A stretch of DNA of 64,000 bases from an uncultured Eubacteriales bacterium (GCA_948806215.1 CAQIDI010000004.1:57950-121949); one strand, 5' to 3'; positions 48,396 through 56,177 are shown, counted from the stretch's first letter. The notes: generated by a model from the letters alone, not told the origin. A program made the numbers and translations.

Positions 48396-49208
48396 ATGAA
48401 AAAAATTATAACATTAGTTTTATTAGTTGTAGTTGGGCTTGGTGGTTTTTATTTGTATTCTTACAATGAAACAATCCACGATTTTTGTGTAAATAAAGTT
48501 GGTCCAAGTTGCGTTAATGCTTGGAATTGGGTTGTTGATTTATTTAATAATACAAAAGTTCCTGAACAACCAGTTGATCCTGAACAACCAACTGAACCAA
48601 ACCAACCTACTGATCCAGTTATTCCTGAAGAACCTGAACAGCCAACTGAACCTGATACTCCAGTTGAACCTGAAAACCCTGATAAGCCAACCGAACCCGA
48701 ACAGCCAACCGAACCTGAACAACCTATTGAGCCTGAACAACCACAGCGTATAGAAATGTCTATTGATAATACTTTTCATACAGGTTTAAATAAAAATTCT
48801 TTAGAATATTTTGGTTTATCTGGTTATTCTGAAAATGCATCTTTTTCTAGTGGTGCCATCATTATTTACTTTAAAGATGCTTTAAATGGTAAATATACAA
48901 TTAATATGTTTCATAAATCTAGTTTAAATAAATGCTATGAAAGTACTTATTTTTTTCTAGGTAAAAAAACAACTATTAATAAATATCAAAATAACAACTA
49001 TTCAAATTCTGTAGAATTTAATAACATAAATTATTTAATTATTCCTGTAATGCTCGGTTCATATATGGAAGAATTTAATTTAACTTATTTTTATAATAAT
49101 GAATGGAAAGATATGGAATATGAGATAGTTGAATTGTATGCCAAAAATAATATTGATAGGCATTTTTCTGGAGATCTATTAAATTTATATAACGAATTAA
49201 ATGGTTAA
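48396..49208 (+). CDS. Stalked secreted phage protein with Pro/Glu repeats
   Basis: 270 residues. N-terminal signal or anchor (MKKIITLVLLVVVGLGGFYLY), two cysteines, then about 70 residues of a repeat P-E-Q-P-T-E and variants (residues about 55-125), an extended rigid stalk, and a compact C-terminal beta domain of about 140 residues with no named family. Located directly before the Zot ATPase. A stalked head domain is what an adsorption or tip protein would need. The repeat DNA is near-perfect (cctgaacaaccaactgaa-like), so copy number could change by slippage. Confidence 0.6.
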   Translation: MKKIITLVLLVVVGLGGFYLYSYNETIHDFCVNKVGPSCVNAWNWVVDLFNNTKVPEQPVDPEQPTEPNQPTDPVIPEEPEQPTEPDTPVEPENPDKPTEPEQPTEPEQPIEPEQPQRIEMSIDNTFHTGLNKNSLEYFGLSGYSENASFSSGAIIIYFKDALNGKYTINMFHKSSLNKCYESTYFFLGKKTTINKYQNNNYSNSVEFNNINYLIIPVMLGSYMEEFNLTYFYNNEWKDMEYEIVELYAKNNIDRHFSGDLLNLYNELNG

Positions 49209-49211
49209 AAT

Positions 49212-50171
49212 ATGGGTTTTAAAATTCGTAAAAACGATTGTGAATTAATTGTTGTAACAGGTCAAACTGGCGAAGGTAAAACAAGTTTAGATTGCGCAAT
49301 TTCGCAATTTATAAATAGAAATAAGAAATTTGTAAAAGCAACTAAAGAATTTTATCAAAATTTAAAAGGTTATGAACATTTAAATTTTGATGTTAATAAT
49401 CAAACACATTTTATTTTTAGCGATATCGATTTTAAATTAACTGATAAACACGGCAAAGTTATTGATAAAACATTAGATTTTGACCCTAGGGAATTAAGAC
49501 TTCCTGCAGAGTTTGAAAAATATATGTATTTAACTTATGGCGGTGTTTATATTATAGATGAGTTTACAAAAATTGCTGAAAATAGAAATTGGCAAAATTT
49601 GCCCGATAGCACTAAAAATTGTTTTAGATATCATAGGCATTTGAGATTAACGATAATTGTTAATTTACAAGATGTTAACGATATGGACATTGCCCTGCTT
49701 AAATTATTCCATAGAGTTATTTTTATAAATAAAAGTTATAGGCTTTATAAAATAAAAAAAGAAAATGGGAAAATAAAATTTAAAGTATTCAAAACAATTT
49801 GGAAATGCTGGGAATATCGTGGAAGAAAAGGCGTTTTGGCTGCAACTAAATATCAAGAACCTGAACCTTTTATAAAACGATTAATTAGAACTATAACTTT
49901 TAGAATAAATTTTATTGTTCCAAAAGTTTATAAATTTAAAGGTTGTATTTATGATTTATACCCTTCAAAATCTTGTAGACCGTATTTTTTTAAAAATATG
50001 CCTACTGGGTATACATATGTATATAAAAAATCTAGAAATTTTGCTGATACAATAGAATTTTATAGATATTATTTAAGTTCGCATTCTTGGGAAATGGGGA
50101 CAGGCTATATGCGATTAACTGAAAAGCAAAAAGAAAAGTTAAGAGAAAAACTAAATAAGTCCACGAACTAA
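49212..50171 (+). CDS. Zot/pI-type assembly ATPase
   Basis: 319 residues. Walker A GQTGEGKT (17-24), Walker B VYIIDE (112-117), and the family block RYHRHLRLTIIVNLQDVNDMD (139-158 region) that in Zot/pI proteins follows Walker B. It is the inner-membrane motor that extrudes filamentous phage while swapping ssDNA-binding protein for coat. The C-terminal half lacks the clear single membrane span of Gram-negative pI proteins; only a weakly hydrophobic segment near 225-240 is seen, so it may act with one of the neighbouring membrane proteins. Starts four bases after the previous stop with no good ribosome site, so it is probably translationally coupled. Confidence 0.85.
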   Translation: MGFKIRKNDCELIVVTGQTGEGKTSLDCAISQFINRNKKFVKATKEFYQNLKGYEHLNFDVNNQTHFIFSDIDFKLTDKHGKVIDKTLDFDPRELRLPAEFEKYMYLTYGGVYIIDEFTKIAENRNWQNLPDSTKNCFRYHRHLRLTIIVNLQDVNDMDIALLKLFHRVIFINKSYRLYKIKKENGKIKFKVFKTIWKCWEYRGRKGVLAATKYQEPEPFIKRLIRTITFRINFIVPKVYKFKGCIYDLYPSKSCRPYFFKNMPTGYTYVYKKSRNFADTIEFYRYYLSSHSWEMGTGYMRLTEKQKEKLREKLNKSTN

Positions 50172-50195
50172 ATAAAAATAATATTTAAAAAGAAA

Positions 50196-50268
50196 AATTA
50201 TACAATAAGGCAATTTTTTAATTTTGCACAACACATTGTGCAAAATTAAAAAATGTCTTTGTATAATT
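50196..50268. promoter_or_regulatory. Long hairpin, candidate packaging signal or origin
   Basis: A 73-base near-perfect hairpin: outer arms AATTATACAA/TTGTATAATT, a middle AAGGC/GTCTT, and a perfect 19-bp inner stem (50213-50231 with 50236-50254) around the loop CACA. No T-run follows, so it is not a normal terminator. It lies in the gap before rep. Confidence 0.6.
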
Positions 50269-50288
50269 GAAAAAGTTTAAAAATTATT

Positions 50289-50313
50289 TGTTGCCTAGTT
50301 CATAATGGCAACA
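50289..50313. promoter_or_regulatory. Hairpin TGTTGCC/GGCAACA, candidate nick site
   Basis: Seven-bp stem (50289-50295, 50307-50313) with an 11-base AT-rich loop TAGTTCATAAT, 86 bases before the rep ATG. HUH initiators nick in or next to such loops. Further imperfect stems follow at about 50330-50357 and 50357-50384. Confidence 0.4.
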
Positions 50314-50398
50314 CTTAATGACAATTTTAGATTATTCAAATTAAAAAAATAGTCTAAGTAAAGCCGAAAATTAAAAATTTACTTATTTGGGTGATTTT

Positions 50399-51367
50399 AT
50401 GAAAAATTATACACCTATATGTCCAAAAAACCCATATATTTGTAAAATGCGAGATGTTTGTGAAGAATTTAGAAATGGGACTTGTCCTTATGCAAAATAT
50501 GAAGGACATAAACCATATGATAACGCAAATGTTGTAGTGAATATTTTTAAAGATTTTCAAGAAATAATTGTTTATAAAAAAACATTTTTAGTTCCTAACG
50601 AAGCAACAATTAAAAGTGATATCGATAGAACTAGATTATTTAAGCGTTTAGAAAATGGAACTTTAATTCCACTTAAAGACGATATAACAATTAAGCGAAT
50701 TCAATCAAGTTTGTTTAATAGTTATAAGCGTTCTGCTGATAGTATTTATGGTTATTTATTGACTAATGAATGGGACTATTTTTTTACTTTAACTTTTAGT
50801 CCTGACCAAGTAAATCGAAATGACGATAACGCAGTTAAAGAGTTATGGACAAGATTTGCACATAATTTTACACGGCGAAAAGCATTTAAAGATGTAAAAA
50901 TACTTTGCGTTCCAGAGAGACACGAAGCCTGTGAAGAATACCCCCGTGGTGCGTTACATTTTCATTGTTTATTTGGTAATTGTAACCTAGATAAATATTT
51001 AACTTTGGCAAGATATCCAGATAATGCTTTTAATCGTAAATTACATAGAGTATATTGCCCCATAACAAATGCTAGTGGTGAATTAATTTATAACTGCAGT
51101 TTATGGACTTATGGCTTTAATACGGTTTGCAAAATTGCAAAAGAAGATAATCAATTAAAAGTTGTTAATTACATTGCTAAATACGTTAATAAACAAAATA
51201 AAATTGGCTATGGTTATAAGCGTTATTTTCATACACGCAACTTAGATTTTAAGGAAAAGTATGTTTTATTAATGGATACTGAGATGCAGAAACAATTAGT
51301 TAAACACAATGAAATTTTTAAAGATAATGAAAAATTTACAATTTATAGAGTTTATGGACAAAATTAA
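50399..51367 (+). CDS. rep: HUH-family rolling-circle replication initiator
   Basis: 322 residues from the ATG at 50399 (GGGTGAT five bases upstream; an earlier in-frame TTG would place that site inside the gene). Motif 1 FFTLTF (128-133), a conserved Glu in VPERHE, motif 2 ALHFHCLFG with His187-x-His189, motif 3 with two tyrosines in NYIAKYVNK (Tyr258, Tyr262), the two-tyrosine type seen in phage initiators. An N-terminal cysteine cluster (C8, C15, C21, C29) may bind a metal. It nicks the double-stranded form and starts rolling-circle synthesis of the single-stranded genome. Confidence 0.88.
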   Translation: MKNYTPICPKNPYICKMRDVCEEFRNGTCPYAKYEGHKPYDNANVVVNIFKDFQEIIVYKKTFLVPNEATIKSDIDRTRLFKRLENGTLIPLKDDITIKRIQSSLFNSYKRSADSIYGYLLTNEWDYFFTLTFSPDQVNRNDDNAVKELWTRFAHNFTRRKAFKDVKILCVPERHEACEEYPRGALHFHCLFGNCNLDKYLTLARYPDNAFNRKLHRVYCPITNASGELIYNCSLWTYGFNTVCKIAKEDNQLKVVNYIAKYVNKQNKIGYGYKRYFHTRNLDFKEKYVLLMDTEMQKQLVKHNEIFKDNEKFTIYRVYGQN

Positions 51368-51385
51368 AAACTATTAGGAGTTTTT

Positions 51386-53224
51386 ATGAAAAACAAAATG
51401 AAAAATAAAAATTATTATATATTTTTAGTTTTTTTAATATTGTTTTTTGTTGCATTAAATATTTGTATTTTTGGAATTGTTAAAGCACAACCAATTTATG
51501 CTTTAGACAATCAAATGGAACAAATAACAAAAGATAATATTAAATCAATAATTGATAAAAATGGTAATAATCGTGAATTTAGCAATGTTGAAAATAACGA
51601 CTATAACACATTAATTTATTATTTTGAAAGCCCTATTGAAACTTTTGCAAATTTTTATTTTGAAACTTATGTAGAATTAGAAAATGCAACTGATAATGAT
51701 AGATATAATAAAGGTTTTAATAAACAAATTTATGCTAAATTTAATGTTGAAAATTCTATAAATTATAGTTATTCTCGTAGTGGAAAGCCTGTTTATTATA
51801 TTCAAATTTTACAGCCACATTATATTGAAAGCTATTTTTCAAATGAAAAAAAGGCTAACGTTATAGAAATGAACTTTTATTATGAAAGAACTGAAAACAC
51901 TGAAGCTGGTGTTGAAAATGTTAGACATTATGGTAAATTAATTTATCAAGTTAAAGGAACTAATGAAAATTGTGTTAATAACGCAATTAATATTAGTAAC
52001 TTTAATTATGATATAGTTGAAGATGTTAATAGCCTTTTAGAGTCTACAACTAACGAATATAATGTTACCTTTTATGGTTACAATAATGAAACTTTAGTTT
52101 CTTATACATATCAAGTTGAAAATGAACAAATCGTTACTGAATTAACTTTTGCTGATATGTATAATAACGCTTTATATTTAATTAATTCTTGGTGTGATAG
52201 TCATAAAGATTATGGACAATATCAAAAATATTATTTTAATGGTTTTGATATTTCTCTAACCGATATGCAAGAATTTAAAAACTATTCAATTCATTCAAAT
52301 ATTGATTATTGTCCATATGTCGAATCTACAAGCAATATTTATTTTTATGGTTCGTTTAATGATTTAATTTATAGTTCTAAATATGTTGTTAGGTCAAATG
52401 GTCGTGATTGGTATGTTGCAAGTTCAAATACTTTAGCACAAATTTATAGTATGGCAGAAAATGCTGCAAATGCTATTGTTGGTAGTGATAACTATAAGTA
52501 TAAAGTTTTTAGGGGTTTTGATATTCCATACGATAAAAATCTTGATAGTTTACAAACTGATTTAATAGTTAATGCTCTTTTCGATTACGAAAAAGAATAT
52601 GTAACAATTAATATATGTGATAAAGATAAAAATTTAATTGAGTCAAGAGTTGTTAAAACTGGTATTAAATTTAGTGATTTAAATCTATTAGTAAATAAAA
52701 TATATTTATATAAATTTGATAAATTTTATACTTTTTATTTAAATGAGCCAAATGGTGGTTTAACTGCTATTTATAATGATACCATTATTTATAAAGATTG
52801 CGACATTTATCCTAAGTATGATTATATTGGCGTTGAAATAAAAATTTATAATAGTGATGGACATATCAATTCTATATTTAAAGAAGTTGGCGAAATAATA
52901 ACCGAAAATGATTTAGATTTAAAAAATATAGATACTGGTTTTAAAGTTGGTTACAAATTTGATAAGTGGACAAGAACTGATTATTATCGTAAACATTTAG
53001 ATGCTAATCAAAAACAAGTTAATGTTGATAATATTTATTCAATAATAAATACTGATGTTGTAGAAATACATATTTGCCCTATTTTTTTACCATATAAAAT
53101 TGAAACTAATAATTGGTTTGAATTAATTTATAAATCATTTTTAGAACCGACTTTAATTATTATAGCAAGCATATTTGTTATAATTATTATTATCTTAATA
53201 ATAAGAAAAATAATTTTTAAATAA
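51386..53224 (+). CDS. Signal-plus-anchor surface protein, adsorption (pIII-like) candidate
   Basis: 612 residues. N-terminal signal peptide (YYIFLVFLILFFVALNICIF, then a cleavable VKAQPIYALD region), a large Tyr/Asn-rich beta ectodomain, InlB-like repeats in the second half (VTINICDKDKNLIESRVV; GYKFDKWTR), and a C-terminal membrane helix (IIIASIFVIIIIILIIRKII) with a basic end. Signal peptide, distal domains and C-terminal anchor match the plan of the filamentous phage adsorption protein pIII. It is the largest phage gene and last in the plus-strand block. Alternatively a lysogenic-conversion surface protein. Confidence 0.6.
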   Translation: MKNKMKNKNYYIFLVFLILFFVALNICIFGIVKAQPIYALDNQMEQITKDNIKSIIDKNGNNREFSNVENNDYNTLIYYFESPIETFANFYFETYVELENATDNDRYNKGFNKQIYAKFNVENSINYSYSRSGKPVYYIQILQPHYIESYFSNEKKANVIEMNFYYERTENTEAGVENVRHYGKLIYQVKGTNENCVNNAINISNFNYDIVEDVNSLLESTTNEYNVTFYGYNNETLVSYTYQVENEQIVTELTFADMYNNALYLINSWCDSHKDYGQYQKYYFNGFDISLTDMQEFKNYSIHSNIDYCPYVESTSNIYFYGSFNDLIYSSKYVVRSNGRDWYVASSNTLAQIYSMAENAANAIVGSDNYKYKVFRGFDIPYDKNLDSLQTDLIVNALFDYEKEYVTINICDKDKNLIESRVVKTGIKFSDLNLLVNKIYLYKFDKFYTFYLNEPNGGLTAIYNDTIIYKDCDIYPKYDYIGVEIKIYNSDGHINSIFKEVGEIITENDLDLKNIDTGFKVGYKFDKWTRTDYYRKHLDANQKQVNVDNIYSIINTDVVEIHICPIFLPYKIETNNWFELIYKSFLEPTLIIIASIFVIIIIILIIRKIIFK

Positions 53225-53252
53225 TACCTTTTAAGTTTAAAAACTAAGGTAT
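53224..53252 (+). terminator. Hairpin after the phage structural operon
   Basis: ATACCTT / AAGGTAT with an additional inner AGTTT/AAACT; no T-run, so only a weak terminator candidate. Confidence 0.35.
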
Positions 53253-53390
53253 ATTAGTTAAATAAGTTATAATTAGTAATTAATCTATTTATAGTTATTT
53301 TAATTAATATAAGGGTGAGTTTTTAAAACTTGATAAAAGAACTTTATTTTTGGTTTGGGTGTTAAAAATTAGTGTGTATTATGTAAAATA

Positions 53391-53419
53391 AAAACTAGCA
53401 AATTAATGCTAGTTTTTTT
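53391..53419. terminator. Bidirectional terminator between convergent provirus genes
   Basis: AAAACTAGCA / TGCTAGTTTT, loop AATTAA, seven T on the plus strand and five on the minus strand. Confidence 0.8.
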
Positions 53420-53939
53420 CTTTGTTTTTTATATATTTTTTTAAGTCTATATAAAATTGATTCCATGCAAAATTAAATTCATATTCACTATCAAAGATAT
53501 TTGCTTTTTCTAATAATCTTAATGTTTTTTTTACTCTATTTAAATTTAACCATTTTAATGGTTCATTGATAAAATCATTATATGCTGCATTGTAACCATC
53601 ATAAAATTTAAGACCATAATTAAATAATTTTTCTAGTTGATTAAGTTTTATATTATGGCAGATTTCATATGCTTTTTTTCCAAATAAATTTGCTTTTTGG
53701 AAAGGCTTAAAATTTTTATATTTATCAAAAAAATATTTTTTTCTTTTTTTAAAATATTCTTTTGTATATAAATCTTCTTTATTAATATAACCAATTGATT
53801 TTAATCCACCTAAACTATTTGGAATTAATTTGAAATTATTATTATCATTATACAAAAATAGTTTATCGTAATAAATTAATTGTTCATATGCAATTTTTAA
53901 TAAATCATTATTTAATTCTTTTATGTTTAAATGTTTCAT
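53409..53939 (-). CDS. Accessory provirus protein, unknown function
   Basis: 176 residues, basic, Tyr/Phe/Lys/Asn-rich, predicted helical, no signal peptide or membrane span. Not recognised. It is on the strand opposite to the phage genes, with its own terminator, next to attR. That is the usual place for cargo genes that protect or change the lysogen, such as superinfection exclusion or anti-phage functions; nothing in the sequence proves this. GAGGAATT precedes the ATG. Confidence 0.6.
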   Translation of the reverse strand: MKHLNIKELNNDLLKIAYEQLIYYDKLFLYNDNNNFKLIPNSLGGLKSIGYINKEDLYTKEYFKKRKKYFFDKYKNFKPFQKANLFGKKAYEICHNIKLNQLEKLFNYGLKFYDGYNAAYNDFINEPLKWLNLNRVKKTLRLLEKANIFDSEYEFNFAWNQFYIDLKKYIKNKEKN

Positions 53940-53975
53940 TTTAATTCCTCTTTAAATTTAAAATATATATAATTA

Positions 53976-54002
53976 ACGAGCATTAGCCCTGCATCGGCTC
54001 GT
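53976..54002. repeat. Hairpin with TGCAGGGCTA loop (copy A, minus orientation)
   Basis: Arms ACGAGC / GCTCGT. On the minus strand the loop contains TGCAGGGCTA, which is also exactly the loop of the hairpin at 54170-54187 on the plus strand. Confidence 0.55.
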
Positions 54003-54012
54003 ATTTATTAAA

Positions 54013-54126
54013 TTAACTAATTATGCCATTAACTTTGTTAGCAAAGTTTAAAGCATCATTTACGCAATTAAATTGTTTAGTAACACTTTTGTTTAGTAGG
54101 TTGCTATAAAAACAAACTTTAACCAT
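54013..54126 (-). CDS. 37-residue provirus microprotein
   Basis: ATG at 54126 with AAAGGAG eight bases upstream, stop at 54013. The sequence begins MVKVCFYSNLLNKSVTKQF and ends DALNFANKVNGIIS, a beta-beta-alpha-like pattern. Too short to assign. The strong ribosome site is the main argument that it is real. It lies between two hairpins that share a loop sequence. Confidence 0.5.
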   Translation of the reverse strand: MVKVCFYSNLLNKSVTKQFNCVNDALNFANKVNGIIS

Positions 54127-54169
54127 TTTAAAAACTCCTTTACAAAATTATTAAAAGTGTGATAACCTA

Positions 54170-54187
54170 CAAGTGCAGGGCTACTTG
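54170..54187. repeat. Hairpin with TGCAGGGCTA loop (copy B, plus orientation)
   Basis: CAAG / CTTG arms around the ten-base loop TGCAGGGCTA, identical to the loop of copy A but on the other strand, 180 bases away. Confidence 0.5.
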
Positions 54188-54199
54188 CGTTATTTGTGT

Positions 54200-54245
54200 A
54201 AGGTATTAGTTTAGTTTGTTGGACTATGGGCTAATACCTTTTTTG
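54200..54245 (+). terminator. Hairpin AAGGTATTAG/CTAATACCTT followed by T-run
   Basis: Perfect 10-bp stem (54200-54209, 54231-54240) with a 21-base loop and then T. Another stem, TTTGCTACT / AGTAGCAAA, follows at 54242-54273. Confidence 0.5.
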
Positions 54246-54619
54246 CTACTCCCACCTTTTTAAAAGTAGCAAATTAAAATTTAATTTTCTTGTTGATATT
54301 TTTTTGCGAGACATTTTAAATAATCAATTTTTAATTTTATATCACAAGACTTAATTAAATTTAATTTTCCCGTTTGACTTTCTTCGCTTCGACAATTTTT
54401 AAAAAACATATTTGAAATAAATTTGTAAATAAAATTTTGAGTATAAGCCTACGGAACTAACGGAAAAATTTTGTTTATGAATTTATAAGAATATGTTAAA
54501 AATTAAGGCGATGCGAATAGTCAAACGAATATTAATAATTAATGGATGTAAAATTGCTTAAAAAATTGATTTAATCATTAAAAAAAACAGCATATAAATG
54601 CTGTTTATCAGTTAAAATA

Positions 54620-54643
54620 TATGGGTACTAAATATGGGTACTA
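54620..54643. promoter_or_regulatory. Integrase arm-type site, right
   Basis: Exact 24-base copy, in the same orientation, of the tandem TATGGGTACTA pair at 45099-45122; ends 48 bases from the attR core. Confidence 0.65.
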
Positions 54644-54691
54644 TATTATAAAATATCGTAATAAAGGCAATTTTTATAATTTTTTTTATAT

Positions 54692-54736
54692 CTCTTAATC
54701 AGTGGGTCCAGAGTTCGAGTCTCTGGTGGCCCACCA
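54692..54736 (+). repeat. attR core (tRNA-Lys 3' fragment)
   Basis: Identical 45-bp copy of the tRNA-Lys 3' part. The 5' half of a tRNA is missing here, so this is not a second gene. Confidence 0.92.
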
Positions 54737-54802
54737 TAATTGTTTAATTAATAACATAAACCAAAATTAAGCTTTTGCAATGTTGTTATTAATTTATTAT
54801 TA

Positions 54803-54835
54803 AAAAAGCACAAGAATTTATCTTGTGTTTTTTTG
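54803..54835 (-). terminator. Terminator of the DUF2461 gene
   Basis: GCACAAGA / TCTTGTGT stem flanked by A and T runs, just after the minus-strand stop. Confidence 0.75.
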
Positions 54836-54867
54836 TTAAAATAAATATTAAAATTAAATTTTATTTA

Positions 54868-55551
54868 TTAACGAGTTGGCATTTTAAATTGTTCTAATGC
54901 TTTATTCAAATAATCGTTAAATGGTTTCATAGCTTTAAATATTTCAATCGCTTTTTTCAAAAATTTTTCTTCACTGCAAACTTCGCTATCTGACACAAAA
55001 TATTCAACATACCACGATTTATATTTTAAAAATTCAGCTTGTGGGTGCTCTTTATCATAGCCTGCAGGAACATTTTTTAGTGCTGTTCCCTTTACTGTAA
55101 AATATTTTTTAAATTTTGCAGAATTAATTATATTATTCCATTCGTCGGAATGTTCGACTATGTAATCACGAACCATAGTGGTAGCATTTGAAAACATATC
55201 AGCAAATAAACCGCCACCCAAAAATGTGCCACCATTAGGCTTAATCATTATATAATATCCAACTGGAATAGGAAGTTTACCCATAGAAGAAATATGCGCT
55301 CTAAATGCTGGATTATATGGCGATTTATCGTGACTAAATCTTGTATCGCGCACAAGTTTGAATGTTAATTCCTTTGGAACATTGTGTAACACGCTTTGGT
55401 CAAAAGTTCCAATACCATTAATAAGTTCTTGAACCAGTTGTTCAAATTTCTCAGAAGCTATTTTATTTTCTTTTTTGTGGTCGTGATACCACTCACGATT
55501 GTTGTTTGCAGAAAGGTCTGCAAGATAGTTTAACATTAATTTGTTATTCAT
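54868..55551 (-). CDS. DUF2461 family protein
   Basis: 227 residues, the TIGR02453/DUF2461 family. Conserved features: N-terminal LADLSANNNREWYHDHKK, then ELTFKLVRDTRFSHDKSPYN (R-D-x-R-F-S-x-D-K-x-P-Y) and a G-rich centre PNGGTFLGGGLF. The family is widespread and uncharacterised. Cytoplasmic, no membrane span. The start has GGAG spaced normally. It follows the TetR gene by 33 bases and may be co-transcribed with it. First host gene to the right of the provirus. Confidence 0.85.
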   Translation of the reverse strand: MNNKLMLNYLADLSANNNREWYHDHKKENKIASEKFEQLVQELINGIGTFDQSVLHNVPKELTFKLVRDTRFSHDKSPYNPAFRAHISSMGKLPIPVGYYIMIKPNGGTFLGGGLFADMFSNATTMVRDYIVEHSDEWNNIINSAKFKKYFTVKGTALKNVPAGYDKEHPQAEFLKYKSWYVEYFVSDSEVCSEEKFLKKAIEIFKAMKPFNDYLNKALEQFKMPTR

Positions 55552-55584
55552 AATTTTCTCCTTTAACTTTTAAATTCGCTTTAA

Positions 55585-56139
55585 TTATTTTTGAGCTTTA
55601 ACAAACGCATTATATGCCTTTTCTAATATTGCTGAACTTTCTTCATCGGAAATGTTTGCACCACCAGTTGCAATCATTGTTGCCACACCGTGCGTAAAAA
55701 CTATAAGCATTATGTAAACCTCTTTTATATTTTCTTCTGGCAACATTAATTTTTGTGAAAGTTGTGCAGTTGCTTGTTTATCACCCATCCACTCGTAAAT
55801 ATCATTAAAACTATTTAATCCATTAAGTTTTTGCAAAAACAACAATTTAAACAAATTAGTTTCATACTTAGCAAAAGCAACATTTGCTCTTGCCATACTT
55901 TCTAACACTCTTTCCTTTTCAACTCTTGAATAAATAAACTTATTATAAAATTTCATTGCTTCGGCAACCACTGCTTCTTTTAAGGTTTCCATATTGCTAA
56001 AATAACTATATATTGGTTGCACCGAACATTCAATTTCATCCGCTATGTTTTTTAGCACCACCTGTTCAAAGCCGTTATCCTTAGCTAACTTAAAAGCAAC
56101 ATCTAAAATCATTTCTCTTGTTATTCGTTGTTTAGGCAT
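55585..56139 (-). CDS. TetR-family transcriptional regulator
   Basis: 184 residues. Residues 1-50 are the TetR helix-turn-helix (ITREMILDVAFKLAKDNGF, then LKNIADEIECSVQPIYSYF); the C-terminal helical domain would bind an inducer and dimerise. The ligand cannot be told from sequence. A perfect palindrome ATGTTATATAACAT lies 38 bases upstream and is the likely operator. It probably represses itself, the DUF2461 gene, or the divergent ferredoxin gene. Confidence 0.88.
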   Translation of the reverse strand: MPKQRITREMILDVAFKLAKDNGFEQVVLKNIADEIECSVQPIYSYFSNMETLKEAVVAEAMKFYNKFIYSRVEKERVLESMARANVAFAKYETNLFKLLFLQKLNGLNSFNDIYEWMGDKQATAQLSQKLMLPEENIKEVYIMLIVFTHGVATMIATGGANISDEESSAILEKAYNAFVKAQK

Positions 56140-56177
56140 TATTTTTTTCTCCTTAGATAATCACACTTATATAATAT

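Larger units (their letters stand above)
54127..54691. other. Non-coding right end of provirus
   Basis: No supportable gene. It holds hairpin copy B, the terminator-like stems at 54200-54273, a stem AAACAGCAT/ATGCTGTTT at 54585-54606 and the right arm sites. Density of stems suggests replication or packaging functions. The stretch 54274-54584 shows nothing I can name. Confidence 0.5.
44950..54736. mobile_element. Integrated inovirus-like (filamentous phage) provirus
   Basis: A 9,742-bp element between identical 45-bp copies of the tRNA-Lys 3' end. Gene order: integrase and repressor (minus); then on the plus strand a small early gene, a putative ssDNA-binding protein, three small or stalked membrane proteins, a Zot/pI ATPase, a HUH initiator and a signal-plus-anchor protein; then a minus-strand accessory gene and a non-coding region. 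Zot ATPase plus HUH initiator plus small membrane proteins is the hallmark set of inoviruses (Tubulavirales). No capsid, tail, portal or conjugation gene is present. Every main gene is open, so it looks intact. Confidence 0.88.

Noticed and set aside
49212..50171. Zot as a true toxin
   Set aside because: The conserved part is the assembly ATPase; there is no sign of the toxin C-terminal peptide of the Vibrio protein.
54692..54736. Second tRNA-Lys
   Set aside because: Only the 3' half of a tRNA is present; it is attR.
44950..54736. Microvirus, conjugative element or plasmid instead of a filamentous phage
   Set aside because: The initiator alone could suggest a microvirus, but there is no capsid gene; no relaxosome coupling, VirB4 or partition genes for a conjugative element or plasmid; the Zot ATPase fits an inovirus.
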